Source: Dethiosulfatibacter aminovorans DSM 17477
GTDB lineage: Bacteria; Bacillota; Clostridia; Tissierellales; Dethiosulfatibacteraceae
DNA: 64,000 nucleotides
Reading direction: 5' to 3'
NCBI RefSeq assembly: GCF_900142005.1
Contig: NZ_FQZL01000016.1
Location: 22,868-86,867, forward strand
The notes beneath the pieces are model-generated. The model was not told the DNA's origin, did no database searches, and worked only from the letters and a program-made list of their open reading frames with translations. Both the position numbers and the translations under genes were made by a program. Position 1 is the stretch's first letter. The number at the start of each line of letters is the position of its first letter. Below, in pieces: positions 8,341-18,504 of the stretch.

Positions 8341-9167
8341 ATGAGCACCTTCCCTTCTATTTCCTTGAACATGTCTCCAAATTTGTTCTTGAGGTCTGCA
8401 TCGACTTCAACTGGGAGTATTCCCTTTGAATATGCCTCGGCAATCTTTTTGGAGAATGGTATTTCCAAAAGTATGTCTATGTTTCTTTCATCGCAGTATT
8501 CGTTTATTATCCTGCTGTTTTCGGAAGCCTTGTTAAGTACGATTCCGAAAGGAATGCCAATTTTCTTCACAAGTTCCACTGCAATGTTCAAGTCATGGAG
8601 ACCGAAAGGAGTGGGCTCCGTAACCAGGATGCAGAAGTCGCAGTCCTCCACCGATTCCACTACGGTGCATGATGATCCGGGAGGGCAGTCTATTACCACA
8701 TTTCCCTCTTCCTTCACCATATCCTTAAGCATGGCTATGATAGGTATGCTTATGGGCTCTCCTACATTGAGCTTTCCGTGCATAAAGGATTCGTCGCTGT
8801 TTGTTTCAACAACTCCTATCTCCCTCTCAACTTCAATCATGGCATCCTCGGGACATGCAAGTACGCAGGCACCGCAGTGATGGCAAAGCTCGGGGAAAAT
8901 GAGAACGGTACCCTTCACTACTGCCATGGAATTGAACTGGCATGCCTTGGCGCATTCGCCGCAGCCTGTACATTTATCCTTGATAATTTCAGGCACCTTC
9001 ACCATGACAGGATGTACCTTGGTGATTTCAGGCTTTAGGAATATTCCTCCATTGGGCTCTTCAACGTCACAGTCGATATACTGGCAGTTTTCTATGGATG
9101 ACTTGAGACTGGCAGAAACGGTAGTCTTTCCCGTTCCTCCTTTGCCGCTTAAAACCGCTATCTTCAT
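8337..9167 (-). CDS. MinD-superfamily ATPase with inserted ferredoxin domain (paralogue)
   Basis: A 276-residue paralogue of the downstream ATPase. It has the deviant Walker A GKGGTGKTT near residue 9, then CTGCGECAKACQ and CHHCGACVLACP as two [4Fe-4S] sites, and the switch region DCPPGSSC. The ordered pair of ATPases between two NifX proteins looks like an ancient duplication of a NifX-ATPase unit. The stop codon overlaps the start of the next ATPase. Function in metal-cluster transfer is inferred from family and context. Confidence 0.9.
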   Translation of the reverse strand: MKIAVLSGKGGTGKTTVSASLKSSIENCQYIDCDVEEPNGGIFLKPEITKVHPVMVKVPEIIKDKCTGCGECAKACQFNSMAVVKGTVLIFPELCHHCGACVLACPEDAMIEVEREIGVVETNSDESFMHGKLNVGEPISIPIIAMLKDMVKEEGNVVIDCPPGSSCTVVESVEDCDFCILVTEPTPFGLHDLNIAVELVKKIGIPFGIVLNKASENSRIINEYCDERNIDILLEIPFSKKIAEAYSKGILPVEVDADLKNKFGDMFKEIEGKVLI

Positions 9168-9176
9168 TCCGTCACC

Positions 9177-9539
9177 TTACTTCATTCCCGAGTGAGACGG
9201 CACAGTTGTGTCAATTACCTCAAGCTCGTTTTTCTTGAACATTTCCACGTTTTCATTGAGGGAAACTTTCTTTCCTCTTACTATCTTAATCTTTGCAGCT
9301 TTCAACACGTCGTTTGCATTCGGTCCCACATTTCCTGTGATTAAAACCTCAACGTCATTGTCAACCATAAGCTGTCCTGCAGCTATTCCTGCTCCGCCGC
9401 CTGATTTTGCAGCCGCATTATCTATAAGTTTGGTTTCATTGGTTTCAGTATCCACAATGGCAAAGAATTCACATCTTCCAAATCTCGGATCCATTTGACT
9501 TTCCATGGAATTTCCTGTTGATGATATACATATTTTCAT
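9177..9539 (-). CDS. NifX/NifB-type domain protein
   Basis: First gene of the four-gene operon, 120 residues, with the same fold as the protein at 7066-7470 (MKICISSTGNSMESQMDPRFGRCEFF, then AAGQLMVDNDVEVLITGNVGPNA). It lacks the His-rich tail of its paralogue. It probably binds a metal or cluster delivered by the adjacent ferredoxin-MinD ATPases; this is family-level inference. Confidence 0.87.
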   Translation of the reverse strand: MKICISSTGNSMESQMDPRFGRCEFFAIVDTETNETKLIDNAAAKSGGGAGIAAGQLMVDNDVEVLITGNVGPNANDVLKAAKIKIVRGKKVSLNENVEMFKKNELEVIDTTVPSHSGMK

Positions 9540-9626
9540 ATTCTATACTCTCCTTTTCGATTTTAATATATTTAACCATTACCCAATATGAGTTTACAAC
9601 AATTATGAGCATATGTCAATAACAAT

Positions 9627-9667
9627 ATTAAAAAAACCGGAGCATTCCTCTCAAAATGCTTCGGTTT
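9627..9667 (-). terminator. Terminator of leuS
   Basis: Minus-strand stem AAACCGAAGCATT/AATGCTCCGGTTT (one mismatch) followed by a run of T, about 80 nt after the leuS stop. The A-rich upstream arm would let it act weakly in the other direction. Confidence 0.85.
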
Positions 9668-9744
9668 CCATGTTTAATACTTTTTTATTATATCATTTTG
9701 CCCGGGATAGTTCAATGTGCAAAATCCCTTGAAACACTGGTCTT

Positions 9745-12156
9745 TTACTTCACCACGATGTTGTAGATCTTTCCGGGAACGAATATTTCCTTGACTATCT
9801 TCTTGTCTCCTATTGCCTTCTGTACGGAAGGATTGTCCATTGCAACCTTGTTTGCGGCAACCTTGTCCGCATCCTTTGCAATGCTTATCTTCGCCTTCAC
9901 CTTTCCGTTGATCTGCACAGGCATTTCTATTACATCTTCAACAGTCTTGGCTTCGTCGAATGTCGGCCACTGAGCCTGATTAAGCATTCCGCCGAAATTC
10001 TGCATTTCCCAGATTTCCTCTGTTATGTGAGGCGCAACGGGGTTGAGAAGTATAAGAAGTGTCTTCAACTCTTCAGCTGTAACGCTTCCCTTGTCGTATA
10101 TATCGTTCAGCAAAGTCATCATTGCGGCAATTGCAGTGTTGAACTTAAGCTCCTCGTAGTCGTGAGAAACCTTCTTGATTGTCTGGTGGACAGATGTCTC
10201 AAGTTCCTTTGAATATCCTTCGCCCTCTGCCATCATTTCCTGCAGCTTCCACACCCTGTCAAGGAATCTCTTGCAGCCCTTTACTGCGTTAGGATTCCAC
10301 GGAGCAGGCTTTTCATAGTCTCCTATGAACATTATGTACGCCCTCAAGGTGTCGGCACCGTAGTCTGCTATTATGTCGTTGGGGTTTACTACATTTCCCT
10401 TTGACTTGGACATCTTGTCTCCGTCAGGTCCAAGGATCAGTCCCTGTGCAGTTCTCTTTGCATAAGGCTCCTTTGTAGGGACTACCCCGATATCATAGAG
10501 GAATCTGTGCCAGAATCTGGAGTAAAGAAGGTGGCGGGTTACGTGCTCCATTCCTCCATTGTACCAGTCAACCTGTTTCCAGTAATCAAGGTTTTCCTTG
10601 CTTGCAAGCGCTTCATTGTTTTTGCTGTCCATATATCTCAGATAGTACCAGCTTGATCCTGCCCATTGAGGCATTGTGTCTGTTTCCCTCTTTGCAGGGC
10701 CGCCGCATTTAGGACAGGTAGTGTTTACCCATTCGTCCATTGCAGCAAGAGGCGATTCTCCTGTATCCGTTGGCTGATAGTTTTCAACTTCTGGAAGTCT
10801 TACAGGAAGGTCTTCCTCCGGCACTCCCACTATTCCGCATTCCGGACAGTGAACGATCGGGAAGGGTTCTCCCCAGTATCTCTGTCTGTTGAATGCCCAG
10901 TCCTTCATCTTGTAGTTTACGGTCCTTTCTCCAATTCCCTTTTCTACAAGAAAGTCTGTTATCTTGGCTATGGCTTCCTTGACTCTCATTCCGTTGATGA
11001 TATCGGAATTCACAAGGATTCCGTCGCTTGTATCGGTATATGCTTCCTTGGTTATGTCTCCACCCTGGATTACTTCAACAATAGGTATGCCAAACTTTGT
11101 AGCGAATTCCCAGTCTCTTGTATCGTGGCCCGGCACCGCCATTATTGCTCCCGTTCCATATCCCATCATTACATAGTCTGCAATCCATACCGGGATTTCT
11201 TCGTCGTTCACAGGATTTATGGCCTTGAGGCCCTTTATTTCAACACCTGTCTTTTCCTTTGCCAGCTGCACCCTTTCGAACTCTGTCTTTGTCTGGGCAT
11301 ATTCCTGGTACTGGTGTATTTCATCAATATTTGTTATCTTGTCGTGGTATTTCTTCACCAGTGGATGCTCAGGTGCGATTACCATGAAAGTTGCTCCATA
11401 CAGGGTGTCTGGTCTTGTTGTGAATACCCTGAGAACCTCGTCTTCTCCCTTGATCCTGAAGTCAACCTCCGCACCTACTGATTTCCCTATCCAGTTTGCC
11501 TGCTCCAGTCTTATCCTTGGAAGGTAGTCAACCTCGTCAAGCCCTTCAAGAAGCTTTTCCGCATAGTCCCTTATCTTCAGGAACCATACGTCCTTTTCCA
11601 TCTGCACTACTTCGTTTCCGCACCTGTCGCAGACTCCGTCCCTGAAGTCTTCGTTTGCAAGTACAACCTTGCAGTCCGTACAGAAGTTTACATAGGTCTT
11701 GTCCCTGAAAGCCAGTCCGTTTTCGAAAAGCTTCAGGAATATCCACTGAGTCCACTTGTAGTAGTCAGGATCCGTAGTGTCTATTACCCTGTCCCAGTCA
11801 AATGAATATCCTATCTTTCTAAGCTGGTCGGAAAACACTGCAATATTCCTGTCAGTTACCTTTCTTGGATGCTCTCCCGTCTGGATGGCATAGTTTTCAG
11901 TAGGAAGTCCGAATGCATCGAATCCTATCGGAAACATTACATTATAGCCTTCCATTCTTCTCTTTCTTGAGATAACCTCAAGAGAAGTGTATGCCCTTAC
12001 ATGTCCTACGTGAAGTCCTGCTCCCGATGGATATGGAAACTCCACCAGATTGTAGTATTTCGGCTTTTCCGAATTGTCATCAGCCTTGAATGTCTCTTTT
12101 TCTTCCCAAATCTTCTGCCATTTCTTTTCAATGGCACTTGGATTGTATGAAACCAT
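9745..12156 (-). CDS. leuS: Leucyl-tRNA synthetase
   Basis: Class I aminoacyl-tRNA synthetase that charges tRNA-Leu; 803 residues, the normal bacterial length. It has the HIGH-type motif PSGAGLHVGH near residues 43-52, a zinc-type insert with paired CxxC motifs (CTDCKVV and CDRCGNE; CPECG and CPKCG), the CP1 editing domain containing TRPDTLYG, and DKMSKSKGN near residue 580. It is monocistronic with a T-box leader, so expression should rise when tRNA-Leu is uncharged. Confidence 0.98.
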   Translation of the reverse strand: MVSYNPSAIEKKWQKIWEEKETFKADDNSEKPKYYNLVEFPYPSGAGLHVGHVRAYTSLEVISRKRRMEGYNVMFPIGFDAFGLPTENYAIQTGEHPRKVTDRNIAVFSDQLRKIGYSFDWDRVIDTTDPDYYKWTQWIFLKLFENGLAFRDKTYVNFCTDCKVVLANEDFRDGVCDRCGNEVVQMEKDVWFLKIRDYAEKLLEGLDEVDYLPRIRLEQANWIGKSVGAEVDFRIKGEDEVLRVFTTRPDTLYGATFMVIAPEHPLVKKYHDKITNIDEIHQYQEYAQTKTEFERVQLAKEKTGVEIKGLKAINPVNDEEIPVWIADYVMMGYGTGAIMAVPGHDTRDWEFATKFGIPIVEVIQGGDITKEAYTDTSDGILVNSDIINGMRVKEAIAKITDFLVEKGIGERTVNYKMKDWAFNRQRYWGEPFPIVHCPECGIVGVPEEDLPVRLPEVENYQPTDTGESPLAAMDEWVNTTCPKCGGPAKRETDTMPQWAGSSWYYLRYMDSKNNEALASKENLDYWKQVDWYNGGMEHVTRHLLYSRFWHRFLYDIGVVPTKEPYAKRTAQGLILGPDGDKMSKSKGNVVNPNDIIADYGADTLRAYIMFIGDYEKPAPWNPNAVKGCKRFLDRVWKLQEMMAEGEGYSKELETSVHQTIKKVSHDYEELKFNTAIAAMMTLLNDIYDKGSVTAEELKTLLILLNPVAPHITEEIWEMQNFGGMLNQAQWPTFDEAKTVEDVIEMPVQINGKVKAKISIAKDADKVAANKVAMDNPSVQKAIGDKKIVKEIFVPGKIYNIVVK

Positions 12157-12174
12157 GTTTGCCTCCTAAACAAA

Positions 12175-12364
12175 AATAGAGCTTTTCATCCCATGGGACG
12201 AAAAACTTCCGCGGTACCACCCATTTTAGACAAAAAGTCTCTCTTATTTTAAATTAAGCTCACGGGTAAGTTCAGCCTCTGAAAATACTGTTTCACACCT
12301 TCCAACAGCTCTCTTGAATCTTCCTTCGGCCTACTGCTCCCCTTCAACGCTCTATTAATTTCTA
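12175..12364 (-). promoter_or_regulatory. T-box leader (tRNA-Leu responsive) of leuS
   Basis: The minus strand holds the T-box core GGGTGGTACCGCGG (12222-12209), followed by a terminator hairpin at 12180-12208 and a T-rich run just before leuS. The probable specifier region near 12261-12273 reads GAACTTACC, giving CTT (or TTA), both leucine codons. Uncharged tRNA-Leu should stabilise the antiterminator. Confidence 0.92.
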
Positions 12365-12370
12365 AACTGT

Positions 12371-12399
12371 ATTATATCAAAGGAATATGAATTTATCAA
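12371..12399 (-). promoter_or_regulatory. Promoter of the leuS T-box transcript
   Basis: TTGATA and TATAAT are separated by 17 bp on the minus strand, placing the transcription start a few bases before the T-box leader. Confidence 0.75.
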
Positions 12400-12407
12400 C
12401 AGATTTT

Positions 12408-13226
12408 CTACACTATGCCTGCCATTTTTGTGACTTCCATCCCTTTTTCCTCCCATTTGGCAATAATCCTGTTAAGGCCAATGGAATCGCTGGCCATATG
12501 GCCTGCAATAATTATGTTTCCTATGTTTTGCTTCTTCACTTCGTCAATTACAGCCTTTGGTGCATGCATGGCAACTATGGTTCCCACTCCGGCCTCGAAA
12601 TATGACTTGTACACATCCTCGCCGCCGTTTGTCCCTCCAGCATAGAGAACTGCTATCTTTCCTGCATAGCTGCCGGGACTTCCAACCCTTATAACCGGCT
12701 GCGTCAACGCTCTCTTGTATTCGTCGATTTCCATAAGAGCATCCAGAATGTCCTGAAGTGTCTTTTTGGGATTGTCCGCAAACTTCTCGTCAAGATGATT
12801 CTGCACGATTTCCTGACCTATGAGGTCCGCAGGTATGTGAATGTTCATAAAGGGCATCTTCATAAGTCTTGCAGCCGATGACACCACATCATAGTTGGCT
12901 ACGTGATCGCCTATGTCTATTATATTCTTCTTCTTTTCCAGCATTTTCTGCGCCTTGTTTATTGGCACTCCGAACTCCACCATCTTGTCTATCTGGAAAT
13001 CCAGCACCTTGTGGAACTCCGATACCGCACTGTCCGCCTTTGGATGGTGGCTAACCACGCAGTCGTATTTCATGTCCCTTCCAAGGAGCAGCTCAGACGT
13101 TCCCATGTCAACTCCCATCAGTATTCTTTTTATGTTTTCCCCTTCCACGCTTATTGTTGTGTCAGGGGGCATACTGTCAAGCCCGGCCATTTCAAGGGCT
13201 ATATTCATCATTTCTCTTGTGTTCAT
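12408..13226 (-). CDS. NIF3-like dinuclear metal protein
   Basis: About 272 residues. The open frame extends further upstream, but the ATG at 13226 has GGGAGG at good spacing and gives MNTREMMNIALEMAGLD. A short MGVDMGTSELLLG strand, VVSHHPKAD and GHMASDSIGLNRI resemble the His-rich metal ligands of NIF3/YbgI proteins. The exact reaction of this family is uncertain, and the similarity here is moderate. It lies 3' of an acetyltransferase in the same direction. Confidence 0.65.
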   Translation of the reverse strand: MNTREMMNIALEMAGLDSMPPDTTISVEGENIKRILMGVDMGTSELLLGRDMKYDCVVSHHPKADSAVSEFHKVLDFQIDKMVEFGVPINKAQKMLEKKKNIIDIGDHVANYDVVSSAARLMKMPFMNIHIPADLIGQEIVQNHLDEKFADNPKKTLQDILDALMEIDEYKRALTQPVIRVGSPGSYAGKIAVLYAGGTNGGEDVYKSYFEAGVGTIVAMHAPKAVIDEVKKQNIGNIIIAGHMASDSIGLNRIIAKWEEKGMEVTKMAGIV

Positions 13227-13282
13227 GCTTAAACCTCCCGTTGTTTCGCTCTTAATTGTCTTTGTTGCTTGCACATTTAACG

Positions 13283-13888
13283 TTACGTAGTCTCTTTCTG
13301 GAACATGTCGCTGTAGGCAGCGAAGTGGACATGGTCTTCCCATATTCCATTGATTAGAAGATACCTTTTGGAAAAGCCTTCCCTTTCAAGTTTTAGCTTT
13401 TCTGCAACCCTCATTGACTTCAGGTTTCTTGGTATGATGTTCACCTCCACCCTGTGGAGATTGTACTCCGTAAACATAATCTCCAATCCCTTGGTTACGG
13501 CCTCAGTCATATATCCTTTATTTATTTCATCCTTGTCCAACTTGTATCCAAGAAAGCATGACTTGAAGTTTCCATAGATAATATTGCTGAAGCAGAGATT
13601 CCCGATTGTCCTTGAATCGTCTCCCTTATTGAATATCCATAATCTTATGAGCCTCTTGTTTAAAAATTCTGCAAATTCGTACTTCAGGGATTCCATCTGA
13701 CCCTGCCTTGTGTAGAAGAATCCATCCCTGTCAGGATCCCACTCGGCCAGAAAGTCCTTGTTCCTCTTATAGTAATCAAGGGCAAGCTGAGCGCAATCAG
13801 GCTTGAAGATCCTGAGAACCAGCCTGTCAGTATGATATTCCTTGTGAAATGTAGGATTTCTTTTCCCGAAAATATTCATTATACTCAT
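13283..13888 (-). CDS. GNAT-family N-acetyltransferase (RimJ/RimL type)
   Basis: 201 residues with the RimJ/RimL layout: TDRLVLRIF strand, GNLCFSNIIYG, the acetyl-CoA region LDKDEINKGYMTEAVTKGLEIMF, and a final strand with SMRVAEKLKLEREG. The family acetylates protein N-termini or small amines; the substrate is unknown. Its start overlaps the stop of the upstream flavin-binding gene by 4 bp, so the two are probably co-expressed. Confidence 0.85.
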   Translation of the reverse strand: MSIMNIFGKRNPTFHKEYHTDRLVLRIFKPDCAQLALDYYKRNKDFLAEWDPDRDGFFYTRQGQMESLKYEFAEFLNKRLIRLWIFNKGDDSRTIGNLCFSNIIYGNFKSCFLGYKLDKDEINKGYMTEAVTKGLEIMFTEYNLHRVEVNIIPRNLKSMRVAEKLKLEREGFSKRYLLINGIWEDHVHFAAYSDMFQKETT

Positions 13889-14349
13889 TTGGCAATCTTT
13901 CCTTCTTTATGTTCTATTTCTATCTTTACAACACAGGTATTGTTGCCGACTTTTTCGATTTCCTTCTCTACCTTGTCCTCAAATCCCTTGGAGAACTTGT
14001 TTCCAATTTCATGAAGGGCCTTATTCTTTTCATCCCCTTCAACTATGTAGGCATTTCCAAATACAATCACGCTGGAAAACCTTGTGTCCAAATCTTCAGG
14101 AAGGACCTGGCTCTTGTCCACAACCAGATAGCTTACCTTGCTGTTTCTCTCAATGGCATCCATCTTGTGGCCTGCATAGGCACAGTGAAAATATATTGCA
14201 CCGTCCATGTATATGTGATTTACCGGAACTCCATAGCCGTATCCTCCGTCTTCGACACAGGACATCACTCCATATTCGACTTCCTCAAGAAGCTTTTCAA
14301 TGAGCTCAGGTTCCATTTTCTTGTCTTTTCGTCTCAATTCTCTAAACAT
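13885..14349 (-). CDS. Pyridoxamine 5'-phosphate oxidase-family flavin-binding protein
   Basis: 154 residues, split-barrel fold: GVMSCVEDGGYGYGVPVNHIYMDGAIYFHCAYAGHK with the conserved FHCA-x-x-GHK flavin-phosphate segment near the middle. Such proteins (NimA/Pdx-like) bind FMN and reduce small molecules; the substrate is not predictable. GGGAGG precedes the ATG. It forms a two-gene unit with the downstream acetyltransferase. Confidence 0.82.
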   Translation of the reverse strand: MFRELRRKDKKMEPELIEKLLEEVEYGVMSCVEDGGYGYGVPVNHIYMDGAIYFHCAYAGHKMDAIERNSKVSYLVVDKSQVLPEDLDTRFSSVIVFGNAYIVEGDEKNKALHEIGNKFSKGFEDKVEKEIEKVGNNTCVVKIEIEHKEGKIAK

Positions 14350-14499
14350 GACATACCTCCCATATCCTTATATTTTACAACTTCAGCAGCCTTTAAGCAA
14401 GTTTAAGCTTAACTTTTGTTACCTTTTCCTGCTATTCCAGGATGATATATCATCCTTCACGTAGCATAATGCTTAAACCAACTTAATGTCACTTTAATT

Positions 14500-14526
14500 A
14501 TAAAAAAAACGGTCCCTTCCGGGACC
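14500..14526 (-). terminator. Terminator of the tilS-hpt-ftsH operon
   Basis: Minus-strand stem GGTCCC/GGGACC with a GGAA loop followed by eight T residues, about 45 nt after the ftsH stop. Confidence 0.9.
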
Positions 14527-14569
14527 ATTTCAGTTTAAGTTTAACTATCAACATTATCCAGTTGTCGGC

Positions 14570-16381
14570 TTAACCTTTCATGAACAGCGCTTCGAATTCC
14601 TTGCCGTCGAGGGTCTCTTTCTCAAGAAGTCCTTCGGCAACCTTGTGAAGCTTTTCGATGTTGTCTCTGAGGAGAGACTCTGCTGTATGGTATGCCTTGT
14701 CTATGATGGATCTCATTTCCCTGTCTATCTGGGCCGCAACCTCTTCGGAATAGTTTCTGCTCTTGGCAAAATCCCTTCCCAGGAACACTTCATCGTCGTC
14801 CCCTGTATATGACATAGGTCCAAGGTTGTCACTCATTCCATAATGGGTAACCATTCCCCTTGCTATCTTGGTTGCTCTCTGGATGTCGTTTGACGCTCCG
14901 GTGCTTATGTCGTCAAGAACAAGCTTCTCTGCAACCCTTCCACCTAGAAGGTGAACAAGATTCTCTTCCATTTCAGTCTTGGACATGTAGCTTCTGTCCT
15001 CTTCAGGAAGAATCATTGTGAATCCTCCTGCTCTTCCCCTTGGTATTATTGACACCATATGTACAGGGTCTGAATTTGGAAGAAGTCTTGCAACAACTGC
15101 ATGGCCGGCCTCGTGATATGCCGTAAGCCTTTTTTCCTTGTCGCTTATTACCTTGCTTTTCTTTTCAGGTCCTGCAATCACCTTTGTAATCGCTTCTTCA
15201 AGAGTGTCCATTGATATTTCCTTATCACCCACTCTTGCTGACAGAAGTGCCGCTTCGTTCAGTACATTTTCAAGGTCTGCAGGTGTAAATCCAGGTGTTC
15301 TTCTTGCTATTACACCAAGGTCGACGTCTTCAGCCATGGGCTTGTTCTTTGAATGTATCTTGAGAACAGCTTCCCTTCCCCTGATGTCAGGAACTCCTAT
15401 ATGTACCTGCCTGTCGAACCTGCCCGGTCTGAGAAGTGCAGGATCAAGGATGTCCGGTCTGTTTGTTGCGGAAATCATTATGATTCCTTCATTTTCACCG
15501 AATCCGTCCATTTCAACCAGAAGCTGGTTAAGAGTCTGCTCCCTCTCGTCATGGCCGCCGCCAAGGCCTGCGCCTCTTCTTCTACCCACTGCATCGATCT
15601 CATCTACGAATATAATGCACGGGGCGTTTTTCTTTGCCTGCTCGAAGAGGTCCCTTACTCTCGATGCTCCAACACCGACAAACATCTCGACAAAGTCGGA
15701 ACCACTGATGCTGAAGAAAGGTACTCCAGCCTCTCCGGCAACTGCCTTTGATATGTATGTCTTACCTGTTCCCGGAGGTCCAACCATAAGGATACCTTTC
15801 GGTATTCTGGCTCCAAGGGCAGTAAATTTCTTTGGATCCTTCAGGAAGTCGACTATCTCGGTAAGCTCTTCCTTTTCCTCGTCAAGTCCCGCTACATCTG
15901 CAAAGGTAACTCTTTTTGCCGGATCGTCCTTGTGCATCTTGGCACGGCTCTTTCCGAACTGCATCACCTTTCCACCGCCGCCTCCCTGGGACTGGTTCAT
16001 GAATACAAACCAGAATATGGCAAACAGCCCTATCATGGCTATTGTAGGGAGCATCTGTATATAGAATGGAGTAGTCGGCGTAGGTTCGCCCTCCACGACT
16101 ATGGTTCCGCTCTTAACGCTTTCTTCAAGATAATCGCTGACCTTGAAGAGTTCAGGATAAGGAATGTAGGAAGTGAACGTAGTTCCGTTCCTCATTGTTC
16201 CAGTTACATTGTTGTCAATAAACTTGATTTCCGCTATATTGTCGTTCTGTATCTGAATGACAAGCTCTGTATAGGTAAGCTGTTGCGATTCGACATTTGA
16301 ATTCGACAGCATGCTAACTATAAGCAAAATGATTATGAAAATCACTATATAAAAACTTATGCCTTTTGCAAAATTCTTCAT
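14570..16381 (-). CDS. ftsH: ATP-dependent membrane zinc protease FtsH
   Basis: Hexameric AAA+ protease that degrades membrane and short-lived cytosolic proteins. 603 residues: membrane helix about 8-25, extracytoplasmic domain, second helix about 108-128, Walker A GPPGTGKT at 201-208, Walker [12 protein letters not shown], and the zinc site HEAGH near residue 421. It is the last gene after tilS and hpt, an order conserved in Firmicutes, with a 130-nt gap before it and a strong terminator after it. Confidence 0.98.
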   Translation of the reverse strand: MKNFAKGISFYIVIFIIILLIVSMLSNSNVESQQLTYTELVIQIQNDNIAEIKFIDNNVTGTMRNGTTFTSYIPYPELFKVSDYLEESVKSGTIVVEGEPTPTTPFYIQMLPTIAMIGLFAIFWFVFMNQSQGGGGGKVMQFGKSRAKMHKDDPAKRVTFADVAGLDEEKEELTEIVDFLKDPKKFTALGARIPKGILMVGPPGTGKTYISKAVAGEAGVPFFSISGSDFVEMFVGVGASRVRDLFEQAKKNAPCIIFVDEIDAVGRRRGAGLGGGHDEREQTLNQLLVEMDGFGENEGIIMISATNRPDILDPALLRPGRFDRQVHIGVPDIRGREAVLKIHSKNKPMAEDVDLGVIARRTPGFTPADLENVLNEAALLSARVGDKEISMDTLEEAITKVIAGPEKKSKVISDKEKRLTAYHEAGHAVVARLLPNSDPVHMVSIIPRGRAGGFTMILPEEDRSYMSKTEMEENLVHLLGGRVAEKLVLDDISTGASNDIQRATKIARGMVTHYGMSDNLGPMSYTGDDDEVFLGRDFAKSRNYSEEVAAQIDREMRSIIDKAYHTAESLLRDNIEKLHKVAEGLLEKETLDGKEFEALFMKG

Positions 16382-16513
16382 TTCGTCCTCCTTTCGGCAT
16401 TTTTATTTTCCATTTTAAGTCATTTACCCGATTTTATATTCTACCACATTAATATTTTGATTTCAAGAAATCCGCGCATGCAGATTTCCAATCGCGCAGC
16501 TGCAAGAATGCAT

Positions 16514-17056
16514 CTACGAATAGACCTCTTCCTTCAGAACAAAAATATATGGTACGTTCCTGTATTTTTCAGCATAGTCAAGACCATATCCCACTACGAA
16601 TTCATCCTTTATGTCAAATCCCTTGTATTTGGTGTGTACATCCGCCTTTCTTCCCGACGGCTTGTCCAAAAGGGTGCAAATTTCAACACTTGCAGGTCCT
16701 CTTGACTTAAGGTTGTCAATAAGGTAGTGAAGAGTGAGTCCCGAGTCTATTATGTCTTCAACTATGAGTATATGTTTTCCTTCCACAGACTTGTCAAGGT
16801 CCTTGATAATCTTTACAACACCAGACGACTTTGTTGAGTTGCCGTAGCTGGATACTGCCATGAAGTCTATTTCCACCGGCAGGTGGATTTCCTTCATAAG
16901 GTCAGACATGAACATTACCGCTCCGTTCAGCACACATACCAGCAGCACATCCTTGCCTTCATAGTCCCTTGTTATTGCTGCTCCCAGCTCCCTTGTTTTT
17001 TCAGCCAATTCTTCCCTGGTTAGCATTACTTCTTTTGTGATTTTGTTTAAATCCAT
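16514..17056 (-). CDS. hpt: Hypoxanthine phosphoribosyltransferase
   Basis: Purine salvage: converts hypoxanthine or guanine plus PRPP to IMP or GMP. 180 residues with the [14 protein letters not shown] loop and the PRPP signature [14 protein letters not shown]. It follows tilS directly (the start codon is adjacent to the tilS stop) and precedes ftsH, the usual Firmicute arrangement. Confidence 0.96.
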   Translation of the reverse strand: MDLNKITKEVMLTREELAEKTRELGAAITRDYEGKDVLLVCVLNGAVMFMSDLMKEIHLPVEIDFMAVSSYGNSTKSSGVVKIIKDLDKSVEGKHILIVEDIIDSGLTLHYLIDNLKSRGPASVEICTLLDKPSGRKADVHTKYKGFDIKDEFVVGYGLDYAEKYRNVPYIFVLKEEVYS

Positions 17057-18424
17057 TTAAATCTCCTTTATTTCAATTACAAGCACTTTTTCAGTGTTTT
17101 TGTCAATCTTGTACAGGTCGCTCATTCTATACCCTGCTATCCAGATGATGTTTTCCTCATCTGCAAGTACAGGGACCTTGTTTCTTTTGTCCCTTGGAAT
17201 CCTTTCATCGATGAAAAAATCCTTGAGCTTTTTCTGGCCTTTCATTCCCAGAGGTACGAACCTGTCTCCAGGCCTTCTGTTTCTCACAACAAGACCGCCC
17301 TTTATTTTATCACAATCCACAAATATTCTGTTAGGGGATTTGTCAAAATTTCCATCATCAGTGATATAAGTTTTTAATTCAGCTTCCGCTTCCCTTATGA
17401 TGACGGTTTTACCTTTAGATACATTATACACGTAATCCTTAACTTCTTCTTTAGTTTTTACGACTATTTGGCTGTATTCTATTCCAATGGAAATATTTCC
17501 AGGCAATGTGACGGTTTTCCCGGTATTTTTTCTTTCACAGATGGACAAAACCTGCTCCAGATGGGAAAATTCCACATTTACAAGATTTCCCTTGAGATTC
17601 TCAATAGCATGTCTCAGAACTCTTGTCTTGAGCCCCTTGACAAGAAGGTTGAACCTTTCAAGATCCAGCCTGACCGCTTTGTTTTCAGATTCAAGGACTT
17701 CTTCATATGCCTTTTTGACGCTTTCCTCTATGATTTCCCTGTCATTCTTCACAGTCTGCGACAGTCTGAATATGCTGTCCTGGAACTTGGGATTGTAGTT
17801 TTGTTCCACATAGGGTATGAAGTCAAGACGTATCCTGTTCCTGCCGTATATGGCTTCAAGATTTGTCTTGTCTATGCAGTATTCATAGTCATTCCCGTGG
17901 AGGTAGTCTTCCAGTTCCTTCCTTTTTACGTCAAGGATGGGCCTTACTATATTCCTCGCCCTGAATTCCATGCCTGAAAGTCCGTCAATCCCCGTTCCCC
18001 TGATTATCCTCTGGAGAAGTGTTTCGACCTGGTCGTTGTAGTTGTGGGCAGTGGATATGTACCCTCCGCCAAGTTCGTTGAGAATACAGTTGAAGAAATC
18101 GTATCTCATCTTCCTTCCCGCCTCTTCCTCAGTCATGTTAAGCTCTTCTGCATATTCGGAAGCATGCTTTCTCAAAAGATAGCATTTGAATCCATGCTTT
18201 TCACACAGGTCCTTGGCGAATTTCTCGTCACTGTAGGCGTCTTCGCCTCTGTATAGATGGTTCACATGGGCACAGTAAAGATTGTATCCCAACTCATCCT
18301 TCAGAAGCCTGAGCATATGGAATAAAAATACCGAATCCGGTCCTCCTGAAAGTCCCAGAAGAATATTGTCATTTTCCCTGATGCCGCAGTTTTTTATCAA
18401 ATTGTATTTGACTCTCTTTTCCAT
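17057..18424 (-). CDS. tilS: tRNA(Ile)-lysidine synthetase
   Basis: Adds lysine to C34 of tRNA-Ile(CAU) so that it reads AUA. 455 residues: PP-loop SGGPDS near residues 25-30, the GGGYISTAHNYNDQVETLL catalytic region, and the C-terminal TilS domain with RPGDRFVPLGMKGQKKLKDF. It heads the tilS-hpt-ftsH operon. Confidence 0.96.
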   Translation of the reverse strand: MEKRVKYNLIKNCGIRENDNILLGLSGGPDSVFLFHMLRLLKDELGYNLYCAHVNHLYRGEDAYSDEKFAKDLCEKHGFKCYLLRKHASEYAEELNMTEEEAGRKMRYDFFNCILNELGGGYISTAHNYNDQVETLLQRIIRGTGIDGLSGMEFRARNIVRPILDVKRKELEDYLHGNDYEYCIDKTNLEAIYGRNRIRLDFIPYVEQNYNPKFQDSIFRLSQTVKNDREIIEESVKKAYEEVLESENKAVRLDLERFNLLVKGLKTRVLRHAIENLKGNLVNVEFSHLEQVLSICERKNTGKTVTLPGNISIGIEYSQIVVKTKEEVKDYVYNVSKGKTVIIREAEAELKTYITDDGNFDKSPNRIFVDCDKIKGGLVVRNRRPGDRFVPLGMKGQKKLKDFFIDERIPRDKRNKVPVLADEENIIWIAGYRMSDLYKIDKNTEKVLVIEIKEI

Positions 18425-18445
18425 TGAATCACATCCTGAAATGTC

Positions 18446-18474
18446 ATTTTAACATCAAAATTATTTTTATACAA
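18446..18474 (-). promoter_or_regulatory. Probable promoter of tilS-hpt-ftsH
   Basis: TTGTAT and TAAAAT separated by 17 bp on the minus strand, about 20 nt upstream of the tilS start. Both boxes are imperfect. Confidence 0.5.
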
Positions 18475-18504
18475 GATTCATTGCAAAATATAATTAAATT
18501 GTAA

